Source: DATCYX01 sp963714425
GTDB lineage: Bacteria > Chloroflexota > Anaerolineae > Anaerolineales > UBA4823
Length of the DNA stretch: 64,000 bases
NCBI GenBank assembly: GCA_963714425.1
Contig: CAVQOI010000010.1
Location: 261,248-325,247 of the forward strand
Direction of reading: 5' to 3'
Position 1 is the stretch's first letter, and each line of letters starts with the position of its first letter. Of this stretch, positions 26,660-34,495 are shown in pieces. Below the pieces are notes generated by a model. The model was not told where the DNA came from. It saw nothing but the letters and a program-made list of their open reading frames with translations, and searched no databases. The position numbers and the translations under genes are program-made.

Positions 26660-27558
26660 TTCACTGCCTCCTGAGAGAGCTCGTGTTGCATTTCTTCTGT
26701 CCAGCGTCCTTTCTTTTTGAACAGGTCGGTCAGCCGCCAGACCATTACAGCTGCCAGCACCACCAGCAGCATACCCAGTCCGAAATCAATGGCTAGCATG
26801 AGGGCGTTCACAAGCGGCTGCTGTACTGCTTCGTTGATAAATAGGCGTTTCATCTCGAATACTGTGACAGCCGCAAAGGCAATGTCTGACAAGACGATAA
26901 TGCTCCAGCCGTACCACTGGCGCAGTCTGCCTTTGAGCCCCAGCATGTCTCCGTAGTAGAGCAAGATGATGGTGGCAATGATCGCTGAAAGGACGTGCCA
27001 GTGACCGGTCAGCTCAATTCTCTCCTCTCTGGCAGGCCAAACGCGGAAGATCTCATCCAGGCGAATGGCCATGAAAATGCCGATTCCGCTGGTGGTGAAA
27101 TTCATGAAGAGCATTTGCCAGAGTGGGCCAAAGCGCAACGGGTCGCGCACCAGTGCACTGAGCTTGTGACCCAGGTTCGCCTTTGGGATGTGTGCCGTGC
27201 CCTCGCGGATGAGCTGGCCCCACTCCCAGATGAGCAGTAGAAGTGCCGCAAGCATCGAGGGCGTAGCTCCGACATAGATGATCGTATGGGCGATGGGCTC
27301 AAGCGGAGTAACCACACCCCACACACCGAGATTTAGCACGATCGTGCCGAGGATCATCAGCGGCATGGCAATTTTATGCAGGATGCCTCGGAAGTTCAGC
27401 CAGCGCCCGATGATGAGGGTGATCATGATGGCTATTAATGCCAGCATGATGTGCAGGTGCCCGATAACCGAGTACTCCATGGTGGTCTTCTCGGGGTAGC
27501 GGATGATGTTCTCCGCCAGGAACACCTCGAAGCCGTTGCCAAAAAACGAGCCAGGCAC
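26656..27558 (-). CDS. 12-TM histidine-rich membrane protein, downstream part
   Basis: This frame gives 300 residues with about eight membrane helices. It contains two HxH pairs at membrane faces, GHLHIML and GHWHVLS, plus another histidine in EPIAHTI. The frame is open further upstream and continues without a shift into the gene at 27673-28131, separated only by one TGA at 27673-27675. The bases between that TGA and this GTG also read as good protein. The whole is most simply one gene with a nonsense codon. The HxH pairs and the adjacent heme O synthase suggest heme or metal binding, distantly like heme-copper oxidase or NO reductase subunit I. That is inference. Confidence 0.55.
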   Translation of the reverse strand: MPGSFFGNGFEVFLAENIIRYPEKTTMEYSVIGHLHIMLALIAIMITLIIGRWLNFRGILHKIAMPLMILGTIVLNLGVWGVVTPLEPIAHTIIYVGATPSMLAALLLLIWEWGQLIREGTAHIPKANLGHKLSALVRDPLRFGPLWQMLFMNFTTSGIGIFMAIRLDEIFRVWPAREERIELTGHWHVLSAIIATIILLYYGDMLGLKGRLRQWYGWSIIVLSDIAFAAVTVFEMKRLFINEAVQQPLVNALMLAIDFGLGMLLVVLAAVMVWRLTDLFKKKGRWTEEMQHELSQEAVK

Positions 27559-27672
27559 TGCCCCAAAAAGTGCAGAGATGACTGTCGTCGCTGCTGTGGC
27601 AAAAAAGGCTACACGTTCTAAATCTACCCCTTTTTTTGTGTGGGCGTATGCTTGGTCAGTGACGTAATACTC

Positions 27673-28131
27673 TCAATTCCAGGGCCATAGCGCGATGACC
27701 AGCAATACCCCGGCGAAGAAGATCAGGGAAAGGCCAAAGATGTACAGTCCGTGGAATGCCCAGTTGTGGCCGAAGTATGCGAATCCCATCCCGAAGACCA
27801 TCGTCACGAGATATCCTACGGTGATGATGGCGTTAATGGTGGTCTTGAAAAAAGGCTTCATTCTCAGCAAGCCCGTGATCATATAGGTTTCGATAGCGAT
27901 GATCGCCATAGCAATTGAGTGATACAAGATGACGATGCGACCCTCGCGCTCGGAGGGCTGCAGGTCCATGTGGAGCAGCTTGACCACCACGTCACGCACG
28001 CCAAATTCAGCCATCGGACCAGACAGCATGCCCCATACAGCAGTCACTATGGCGACCATGGCAATCGCGACCAGTATCAGCCCTTTGGTGGAGGTGAAGA
28101 GGTAATTGAAACGGTCTTTGATGAATTGCAC
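27673..28131 (-). CDS. 12-TM histidine-rich membrane protein, upstream part
   Basis: This 152-residue frame gives the first four helices of the interrupted protein, with a helix-two histidine in ILYHSIAMAII and FGHNWAFHG before helix four. It ends LWPWN-TGA, and the same frame goes on EYYVTDQAYAHTKKGVDLE into the next part. The GTG at 28131 is preferred because GGAGG lies seven bases upstream; a GTG at 28167 would add 12 residues. The two parts together would give about 490 residues and 12 helices. Confidence 0.6.
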   Translation of the reverse strand: MQFIKDRFNYLFTSTKGLILVAIAMVAIVTAVWGMLSGPMAEFGVRDVVVKLLHMDLQPSEREGRIVILYHSIAMAIIAIETYMITGLLRMKPFFKTTINAIITVGYLVTMVFGMGFAYFGHNWAFHGLYIFGLSLIFFAGVLLVIALWPWN

Positions 28132-28236
28132 GTCGAAGCCTCCGGTATCCCTCACCCAACTTCTCACCAGGAAGTAGCGCTGACTCCTGTTGTCCTGTGC
28201 GCTCTGGATGCGTGAGGGGCAAAAGGGACTATGGAA

Positions 28237-28842
28237 TTATCCGCTCCTGGAAAAACCCAGGGCGAACGCGCCGGTCATTAGGAGTAGTAGCGGTGTCAAG
28301 ATGAGCGTTACGAATTCCGGACTGAAAAACAGCAGCTGCGAGCCTAATGAGATGAATGCCAGGGCGATGCCGCCCAGCCCGATCAGCGCGCCACCGATAC
28401 CAACCCAATAGAATCCCTTGGGTGCGCTTTTAGCGAAGAACGGACCGAGGAAGATGACTAACCCAGCCACACCATGGAAGATTGGAACGGCAAGCTTCTT
28501 GATCTCGTCCATCCCACCGATACTGGTGATGGCGATCACCACGAAGCCAATCGCTGCAAACCACTTGAAGGGTCTCTTCCAGGCGGGAAAATACTCCTCA
28601 GCCAAACCCATTGAGATGCCTAGCGGGATCAGGCTGGCGACGGTCAGTACGTAGGGCGACGCCAGAATTCCCAGCCCGAGGAAGATCAGCAACAGCCCAG
28701 AAACCAGGAGCACGGCAAAGCCCATCAAGTAGTACAGGTTATGGAGCTTATTGGGCTGTCGATAGCGCTGCCAGAAATTCCAGCACAGATAGGCTGCCAG
28801 CAGTCCAGTCAGCAATAAGAACAGGTTGTCGAGTGTGAACAT
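28237..28842 (-). CDS. Six-helix membrane protein, paralogue 2
   Basis: This 201-residue polytopic protein is paralogous to that at 24146-24748, with IFHGVAGLVIFLGP and VGIGGALIGLGG in the same places. It is the first gene of the minus-strand block that continues with the 12-TM protein, the SUMF1 lipoprotein and heme O synthase. AAGGAG precedes the ATG. A perfect Crp-type palindrome lies about 93 bp upstream at 28928-28943. The function is unknown. Confidence 0.62.
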   Translation of the reverse strand: MFTLDNLFLLLTGLLAAYLCWNFWQRYRQPNKLHNLYYLMGFAVLLVSGLLLIFLGLGILASPYVLTVASLIPLGISMGLAEEYFPAWKRPFKWFAAIGFVVIAITSIGGMDEIKKLAVPIFHGVAGLVIFLGPFFAKSAPKGFYWVGIGGALIGLGGIALAFISLGSQLLFFSPEFVTLILTPLLLLMTGAFALGFSRSG

Positions 28843-28927
28843 GGCAATCTCCTTATGTTTGTCTATTCACGCATCCCATACCGGGAGGCTTGTTATCAAA
28901 ATCATTGCATAAGAAGACTGAAAAGTC

Positions 28928-28943
28928 TGTGATTTTTGTCACA
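28928..28943. promoter_or_regulatory. Crp-type palindrome TGTGA-N6-TCACA (site E)
   Basis: TGTGATTTTTGTCACA matches the classical Crp consensus in all ten conserved bases. It is centred about 93 bp before the start of the 28237-28842 gene and so before the heme O synthase block. A weak -10-like AATGAT is at the class II position (28901-28906, minus strand). Confidence 0.6.
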
Positions 28944-29015
28944 ATTACACTATCCTGTTATGTGTCACCCTGAGCCAGGGTTATCAGCGTACCCAGCATG
29001 GGAATTCGTCCCTTT

Positions 29016-29813
29016 CTAATCTTGTGAGTTCCATGCTTCTAGCATTCGTCGCGTACCCGGCAATAGCAGGTAGATCACCAGGGCTGTGCTGAGTAGCGGC
29101 GCAGGCAGGAACATAGAAAAGCGATGAACCTCGTAGAACGCATTGTGGATGCCCAATGGATAGCCAGCCAGCATAGACATAGCTCCGGCGAAGATGCCCA
29201 GAGGGAGGGCCCAGGATTTCTTCTTGAAAACGGCAAAGATAAAGACCGCCCAGGCTGCTGCGCCCCACCAGCTGACCTGCTGGGACATAACGTACATGCC
29301 ATTCCAGAAAGGATCATCCTGCGAGGTGGTGTACTTGGCGATGGGAGCTACTCCGTCAATAAAGGTCAGTACATAAGCCAGACCAGCAATAAATGTGAGT
29401 GCAATGATCTTTCTGTCCACGCCGCCAACCAAAAGCATTCCGAACCACAAGACTGCAGCCAGGGCAAATACTGAGATGGTCGGCGTTGGCAGGTGGCTAT
29501 CCATGGCAGGGATCATGGGGAAAAAACCTACCAGCAGCTGGATGGTCGCCGCGATGGCGCCCCAGAACCATGCCCATTTTTCTTTGTTGAGGAAGCCGTA
29601 AAGGACCGCCGCCCAGATAGCCCCAGCAGTAATCCCGATCCATCCCAACACTGCATAAGTGATGGTTACTGAAGTGGCTTCATCGGTCCTGCCATCCACA
29701 ACCTTCGTGTCGATCACCAGGTTGTATTGGCTGGCGAGCAAGTAGAAGATCAGCAGCCCGGTCACTATGCCGATGATCGCCAACAAAGCTCCTATCTTAT
29801 TGTTGTTTTTCAT
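29016..29813 (-). CDS. Polytopic membrane protein, unknown
   Basis: This 265-residue protein has about seven helices with short loops. An outside loop after the first helix contains YNLVIDTKVVDGRTDEA. No known motif was found. AGGAGG lies upstream of the ATG. The BON-domain gene ends 10 bp before it, so the two form an operon that starts behind a CGAC-N4-GTCG palindrome. Confidence 0.55.
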   Translation of the reverse strand: MKNNNKIGALLAIIGIVTGLLIFYLLASQYNLVIDTKVVDGRTDEATSVTITYAVLGWIGITAGAIWAAVLYGFLNKEKWAWFWGAIAATIQLLVGFFPMIPAMDSHLPTPTISVFALAAVLWFGMLLVGGVDRKIIALTFIAGLAYVLTFIDGVAPIAKYTTSQDDPFWNGMYVMSQQVSWWGAAAWAVFIFAVFKKKSWALPLGIFAGAMSMLAGYPLGIHNAFYEVHRFSMFLPAPLLSTALVIYLLLPGTRRMLEAWNSQD

Positions 29814-29823
29814 GTAGTTCCTC

Positions 29824-30099
29824 CTAATCGTCTAGGTTTAGATGGATTGATCTCGCAGGGCTGGGTGCACCGGGCGCTTCGATGCGGTTGACTACGCCAC
29901 GCACTCCAGGTACGTTCCTGGCGACCTGCTCGGCGCGGCGCCACTGCTCTGTGGATGCCGCTGAGCCTCCTAGGTGCACAATCGCGTTGAGCACTCCCAC
30001 CCTCAGCTTGATAGAAACAATCCTTTGGTCCGAGCTCAAGGCGGAGAGAACGTCTTGTCTTAGTTCTTGGTCATCAGTGCGATTAGCGTCACCGGTCAC
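29824..30099 (-). CDS. BON-domain protein
   Basis: This 91-residue protein is a single BON domain: DQELRQDVLSALSSDQRI, a beta strand, then a second half ending VARNVPGVRGVVNRIE. BON domains bind phospholipids or other envelope ligands and are often made under osmotic or redox stress. No signal peptide is evident. The GTG at 30099 is chosen because AGGAG lies seven bases upstream; the frame extends to 30192 but would cover the promoter palindrome. It begins an operon with a seven-helix protein. Confidence 0.65.
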   Translation of the reverse strand: MTGDANRTDDQELRQDVLSALSSDQRIVSIKLRVGVLNAIVHLGGSAASTEQWRRAEQVARNVPGVRGVVNRIEAPGAPSPARSIHLNLDD

Positions 30100-30166
30100 C
30101 TTCACACTCCTGCAAGTGATAAAAGCTCCATTTGTAATAAATTGTACAAACGGAGCCAATATCTGT

Positions 30167-30184
30167 ATACGACAAAAGTCGTAT
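30167..30184. promoter_or_regulatory. Crp/Fnr-type palindrome ATACGAC-N4-GTCGTAT (site B)
   Basis: An 18-bp palindrome, ATACGACAAAAGTCGTAT, is centred 76 bp before the BON gene start. On the minus strand the hexamer TACAAT (30146-30141) begins 29.5 bp from the centre, as in sites A, C and D. Confidence 0.6.
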
Positions 30185-30239
30185 TTAGGCAAATTCGCTT
30201 AATTCTGGTTGGAATCAGAGCTCACTTGGGGAGAAACCC

Positions 30240-30986
30240 TTAACGCTTTCCTCGCTCAGCAAGTATCTCCGGTTCAAGGATGGTGATCGCATCTCGTTCT
30301 ACCCGCAGCAACCCTTCATTTTCTAGATTACGAAGTATTCTACCGAGCACATCCCTGACCGTGCCCAGACGGACAGCCATCTCATCAATTGTCGTCCAGG
30401 TACGCCGCGGAACTATAAGATGATCGCCTTCTTTCACTGTATGTTTTAAGAGAGTATGTGCAAGGCGAGCTTCTACACTCCTTAATGTCAGGTCGTCAAC
30501 CAGGTCGATGAAATGCAAGACCCGCTCTCCGAGACGCCGGATTACAGCCTGGGCAAACTCGGGATAGCGCGACACGAGTGCAAGAACTTGCTCTCGTTCG
30601 ATTGACCAGACACTTACTGGCTCTAAGGCAAGCACTGTCCCCGGGTAGGGAGTTCCGGTGAAGACAGCGATATCGCCAAACACTTCTCCCGGTTTGAGAA
30701 ATAGCATGGCTTGCTCGCGCCCTTCACGTGACATGCGAATGGATTTGACCCACCCCAATTCAAGGATATACAAAGCATCTGGCGGCTCACCCTCTAGAAA
30801 AATCACCTGATTTGCTTTATAGCGCCGGGGAACGGCAGCCTTGGCGATCTCTCTTTGGATTTCATGCGGTAACTCTGCAACATAGCGGACATTTGCAAGA
30901 ACGCGCAGGGGAGTATTATTACTACGGTCGGTTGACGATACACGGGTCATCATTAGGTAAACGCTCTCCGCTATCTTACCATTCAC
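30240..30986 (-). CDS. Crp/Fnr-family transcription regulator
   Basis: This 248-residue protein has an N-terminal cyclic-nucleotide-type beta-barrel (about 30-140), a long dimer helix and a winged helix-turn-helix (about 199-235). The recognition helix region is LGTVRDVLGRILRN. It closely resembles that of the regulator at 38425-39114 (LGTVPDVVSRTLRK), so both may read the same operator. There are no N-terminal cysteines of the Fnr iron-sulfur type. The GTG start overlaps the stop of the M50 protease gene; an ATG at 30953 is possible. The operon lies behind the CGAC-N4-GTCG site C, which suggests self-control. Confidence 0.85.
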   Translation of the reverse strand: MNGKIAESVYLMMTRVSSTDRSNNTPLRVLANVRYVAELPHEIQREIAKAAVPRRYKANQVIFLEGEPPDALYILELGWVKSIRMSREGREQAMLFLKPGEVFGDIAVFTGTPYPGTVLALEPVSVWSIEREQVLALVSRYPEFAQAVIRRLGERVLHFIDLVDDLTLRSVEARLAHTLLKHTVKEGDHLIVPRRTWTTIDEMAVRLGTVRDVLGRILRNLENEGLLRVERDAITILEPEILAERGKR

Positions 30987-32113
30987 GCTTCCACTGGAGT
31001 AATCTTTTGACCGACTGAAAATAATCGGTACGCTTCGTTTACGTCTGCAGTTGTCAGCAATCCAACGAGCTGGCCTTCACGATCAACTACAGGAGCTGCT
31101 CGGGTTCTGCCTTTGGACATCTTTTCCAAAGCCAGGTAAAGCGGCTCGTCGGGGTTGATGGCAGGATAAGTTGTGACCATCACTTCACGGACTGGAGTCG
31201 CCCCACCCTGCTTCTGCAGTCCCCCGACCAGCTCCTTCTCCCCCAACACGCCAACCACCTTGTTCGTACCCCATTCCAGGACGGGGAAGTCTGACTGAGC
31301 AGTGGAGAGGGTGAGGTCAGCCGCTTTCGATATCGTGTCGTTTGCTCGCAATGTCTGAGGAGCCAGCGTCATAGCTTGCCTGACGTGGATATCCCGAAGA
31401 GTGTCCTTGACAACCACATCTTTGCTTTCCTGGCCCGCCCCCATCCAGACGAAGATGGCGATCAACACCAGCGTGTAATTACCGCTCATGAATCCCCACA
31501 GTCCTAAAAGCAACGCCAAGCCCTGGCCGATATTGGCAGCGATCCTGGTTGCTTTTGTGTAATCCATGCGCATTGCCAGCAGCGCTCGTAGTACGCGCCC
31601 ACCATCCATGGGGAACGCCGGGATGAGGTTGAATACACCTAAAGCCAGGTTTGCCATTGTCAGGTAAGCCAGCATTCCGGACCAGCTGATCTGTCCAAGA
31701 GACTGGGAGAGTTCATTAAGGGAGATCACAGATCTGACCTGAAGCAGTGCACCCAATCCGATGAGAAGTCCGGCTATCGTGAAGTTGATCAATGGACCGG
31801 CAATGGCGATGCGCAGCTCTTGCGAAGGGTTCTCCGGGATCTTTTCCATTTGTGCCAGGCCTCCCATTGGCATGAGGGTGATGTCGCGCACGCGCACGCC
31901 GAATTTGAGTGCCTGGAAGCTGTGACCCAGTTCGTGCAGGGTGACAGCCGCGAAAAGCAATAACGTAGCCACGATACCGAAAAGTGCACCTTGCCAGCCT
32001 GCGCCGGTACTGCCGCTCCAGCGGTAGGCTGCCCAGACCAGAATCAGTATGAATGTCAGGTGAACCTTGACATCGATCCCCCTGATTTTGAACAATTTAA
32101 TCGACCAGTTCAT
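30983..32113 (-). CDS. M50 site-2-type metalloprotease with CBS pair
   Basis: This 376-residue protein is a rhomboid-like, zinc-dependent intramembrane protease of the M50 family. The zinc ligands H60 and H64 with catalytic E61 lie in TLHELGHSF, and the third ligand is D170 in NLIPAFPMDGG. About six helices are followed by two CBS domains (from about residue 240), which bind adenine nucleotides in related proteins. GGAGG lies before the ATG. It is coupled to the Crp/Fnr gene downstream. A role in releasing membrane-held regulators is the usual guess for such proteins. Confidence 0.87.
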   Translation of the reverse strand: MNWSIKLFKIRGIDVKVHLTFILILVWAAYRWSGSTGAGWQGALFGIVATLLLFAAVTLHELGHSFQALKFGVRVRDITLMPMGGLAQMEKIPENPSQELRIAIAGPLINFTIAGLLIGLGALLQVRSVISLNELSQSLGQISWSGMLAYLTMANLALGVFNLIPAFPMDGGRVLRALLAMRMDYTKATRIAANIGQGLALLLGLWGFMSGNYTLVLIAIFVWMGAGQESKDVVVKDTLRDIHVRQAMTLAPQTLRANDTISKAADLTLSTAQSDFPVLEWGTNKVVGVLGEKELVGGLQKQGGATPVREVMVTTYPAINPDEPLYLALEKMSKGRTRAAPVVDREGQLVGLLTTADVNEAYRLFSVGQKITPVEA

Positions 32114-32182
32114 TTTTAAGCCTCCATATTTAAATTCTCAAACTATTGTCTTCATTCTATGAAGCAAAGTCATTTGATTCCA

Positions 32183-32194
32183 CGACATTTGTCG
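32183..32194. promoter_or_regulatory. Crp/Fnr-type palindrome CGAC-N4-GTCG (site C)
   Basis: CGACATTTGTCG is centred about 75 bp before the M50 protease start (minus strand). TAGAAT (32159-32154, minus strand) begins 29.5 bp from the centre. Read towards the gene, GTCG is followed by TGGA, as in site A. Confidence 0.6.
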
Positions 32195-32371
32195 ATTATT
32201 TGGCGCGGCTTTTCAGAACAATTTCCCCCAGCTGTCTACCAATTAAGTTGGTCGAACAGCGCTCTTCTGATTTCGCGAGGCGAGTACCAGAGCATGCCAG
32301 TGATCGTTTCAGAAACTGTGCATCCTTTAATAACAGAGGCTCAAAGGCTCTCCAGTAAGAGGTAATGAATT

Positions 32372-32383
32372 CGACAAAAGTCG
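32372..32383. promoter_or_regulatory. Crp/Fnr-type palindrome CGAC-N4-GTCG (site D)
   Basis: CGACAAAAGTCG is centred about 68 bp before the PRC-barrel-like gene at 32446. TAAAGT (32407-32412) begins 29.5 bp from the centre. GTCG is followed by TGG, as in sites A and C. Confidence 0.6.
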
Positions 32384-32445
32384 TGGTCTCATTCTCTGAC
32401 TGAGAGTAAAGTAGAGACATCAACCAAACATTTGACCCTGGAGAA

Positions 32446-32802
32446 ATGTGGATGCGTTGTTCTGACAAGATTATGAATCAGGAAGGGGATACTCCCGAAG
32501 TAGACCAAATATTGATGGTCAGCGGATTTGTATGGCCAGAGAGCAGTTGCACCCTCTCCAAAGAAGTCCGGAGAGGGATGGTCATTCGCTCAAGAGATGG
32601 GCTGGAAGTGGGAAAAGTAGCGGCGGTTGTGTTGGATCGTTTTGACCGTAAAGCCACACACATCCTGCTTAGCCGTCTTCCAGAGGAGTGTGGTTACTGG
32701 CTGGTTCCAGCAAGCTCTGTCGCACAAGTTGATGCAGAGAGAGTCCAGCTTTCAATCCCAGGGTCTGCAATCAACACTTTGCCGCCTTGGCATTCGACAT
32801 AA
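32446..32802 (+). CDS. PRC-barrel-like small protein
   Basis: This 118-residue protein contains one PRC-barrel-type domain: VRRGMVIRSRDGLEVGKVAA, then VLDRFDRKATHILLS, and YWLVPASSVAQVDAERVQL. Such domains occur in photosynthetic reaction-centre H subunits, RimM and many stress proteins, where they bind RNA or proteins. GGAGA lies close to the ATG at 32446; a second ATG at 32473 is possible. It follows site D and is 32 bp from the CopD-like gene. Confidence 0.65.
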   Translation: MWMRCSDKIMNQEGDTPEVDQILMVSGFVWPESSCTLSKEVRRGMVIRSRDGLEVGKVAAVVLDRFDRKATHILLSRLPEECGYWLVPASSVAQVDAERVQLSIPGSAINTLPPWHST

Positions 32803-32834
32803 CTTTTGTTAAAAATATCCAAAATGAGGAAAAA

Positions 32835-33329
32835 ATGAACGCAAATATCATCGCCTTCGCTCTGATTACATTCTCGCACAATCTATTCACGGTAGTTTGG
32901 ATTGGCGGGCTGATCGCTATCGGACTATCGGCTTTGCCCTCCGCCAGGCAAGTATTAGGGAAGAGCCCGCAAACCAAGAAGCTGATGGACGCCATCCAAA
33001 AGCGCCAGAGCCTGCTGGTTTATATCAGTATCGTAGGATTGCTGATTACGGGTCTGCTCATGGCACGGCGGACGCCGGATTTTACCGGGCTTCTCTCGTT
33101 TACCAACGCCTACTCCGCCAGTCTGGCGATCAAGCACATCTTGATCCTGGGAATGATCGCGATTGCTCTGTACAGAAGCCTGGTGCTCGGGCGCGGCGGG
33201 AGGCCATCTACTCCTAAGACGGAGAAACTGAGCGCCAGCCTGTTATATGTGAATATCCTTCTGGGGATTGCCGTCTTGATGGTAAGTGGATTTTTAGCAG
33301 CGCTCTCCACGATACCTGTTGCCGTTTGA
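32835..33329 (+). CDS. CopD-like membrane protein
   Basis: This 164-residue protein has four helices. The first contains SHNLFTVVWIGGL and the third IKHILILGMIAI; histidines at these points are typical of the CopD/YcnJ-type and related heme or copper membrane domains. GAGG precedes the ATG at 32835. It follows the PRC-barrel-like gene and precedes a BON-domain protein gene. Its role could be copper or electron transfer at the membrane, but this is inference. Confidence 0.6.
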   Translation: MNANIIAFALITFSHNLFTVVWIGGLIAIGLSALPSARQVLGKSPQTKKLMDAIQKRQSLLVYISIVGLLITGLLMARRTPDFTGLLSFTNAYSASLAIKHILILGMIAIALYRSLVLGRGGRPSTPKTEKLSASLLYVNILLGIAVLMVSGFLAALSTIPVAV

Positions 33330-33375
33330 TCAATAAACCCAGAAACGTACAGGTCAACATGGTTATGGAGGACTT

Positions 33376-34299
33376 ATGATGATCGAATCTTATGAATCAA
33401 GTTTGAACCGGTTAGTTCGTTCCAATGAGAGCATTCAGGCTGACATCCAGGCAGCTTTATTGAAAGAAGAGACTATCCGCTCGGTTGATTTCGAAAGCCT
33501 TTCAGTTGCAGTTCAGGATGGCATAGTCGATTTGAAAGGATACGTGAACAAGGAATTCAACAGGCGGCTCATCGAAGACATTGTCCGATCTGTGCCTGGA
33601 GCGGTGGCGGTTCACAACTACATCATCGCTGATCGCACTCTAAACATCGAAGTTGCTCAGGCTCTGGCAAAAGACGAACGTACCCGTCCTTACATCTTGA
33701 GAGTGGGCAGTTTCCACGGATGGGTTAGCTTAAGCGGGGAGGTCACCACACACCAAGAGCAGCTCGCTGCAGAGCAGGTAGCTGGCAGCGTTTCATCGGC
33801 TCGCGGGGTGGTTTCTCTGCCCAGGGTAACTGGTGAAAAACCAGACTTACCGCGGCGTGCAATACAGCCCCGAATTGGGGCGAGTGTATACGGGGATAAC
33901 GGACAGGTTGGGGTTGCGACTCAGGTGGTAATCAATCCACATAATAAGCTGGTTAGCCATGTGGTGGTCAGCGCGAACTATGATTTGAACGGGTGGCCCG
34001 TGTTTGGCGAATATATCCTCCCTGTTGATGCAATCGCTTTGGTGAGTACAAGCAGTGTCTTCCTGGAGCGCGAGGGTCTTCCTCTCAGCAGCTACCGGGT
34101 CTTCGACCCAGAGGAGTACCCACAGCCGCCTATTACGTGGCAGCCTCCTTACCCATACACATCAGGCGCCGTTCGTTGGCTCATCGATGAGCTTCCAGAA
34201 GTGGCAGGACGAACAAATAAACAGACGGACCTAAACCTTGAGATTCTACTAGGTCGCATCCGGATCAATATACCTCTTGGAGAAGAAGCATTTTGCTAA
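33376..34299 (+). CDS. BON-BON-PRC-barrel protein
   Basis: This 307-residue protein begins with two BON domains (about 18-88 and 90-152; the typical ends are VRSVPGAVAVHNYI and ARGVVSLPRV). A domain of PRC-barrel type follows (about 160-245, IGASVYGDNGQVGVATQVVI and VDAIALVS). There is no signal peptide or membrane helix. GGAGG lies close to the double ATG start. Its domain types echo the small BON and PRC-barrel proteins encoded at 29824-30099 and 32446-32802, all in the same regulated block. Confidence 0.75.
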   Translation: MMIESYESSLNRLVRSNESIQADIQAALLKEETIRSVDFESLSVAVQDGIVDLKGYVNKEFNRRLIEDIVRSVPGAVAVHNYIIADRTLNIEVAQALAKDERTRPYILRVGSFHGWVSLSGEVTTHQEQLAAEQVAGSVSSARGVVSLPRVTGEKPDLPRRAIQPRIGASVYGDNGQVGVATQVVINPHNKLVSHVVVSANYDLNGWPVFGEYILPVDAIALVSTSSVFLEREGLPLSSYRVFDPEEYPQPPITWQPPYPYTSGAVRWLIDELPEVAGRTNKQTDLNLEILLGRIRINIPLGEEAFC

Positions 34300-34495
34300 A
34301 GGATAGGCAGATGCGACCTCCCAAAGGTTCTCCAATTATCCTCTGGAGGATTAGCAACCGGACAGGAACGCCATCACCTGGCCCTCGCTTTTCAACTGAA
34401 AAGTACCAATTTCACAAACGCTGTAGCAACTTAAGGCAAAAACACTTCACATTGCAGAATCCAGGAACTCCGAAGATCCATAAGGAAAAGATTCA
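34300..34495. other. Gene-free gap
   Basis: This 196-bp stretch has a frame, but its amino-acid make-up and the lack of a ribosome site do not support a gene. Confidence 0.4.

Larger units (their letters stand above)
32114..32445. other. Divergent promoter region with two palindromes
   Basis: The 332-bp gap lies between the divergently transcribed M50 and PRC-barrel-like genes. It holds sites C (32183-32194) and D (32372-32383), one facing each gene. Nothing convincing in coding potential was seen. Confidence 0.6.

Noticed and set aside
27673..27675. Reading TGA as tryptophan or selenocysteine in the 12-TM gene
   Set aside because: TGA ends many intact genes in this window, no selenocysteine-insertion hairpin was recognised, and Cys or Sec is not expected at this loop position.
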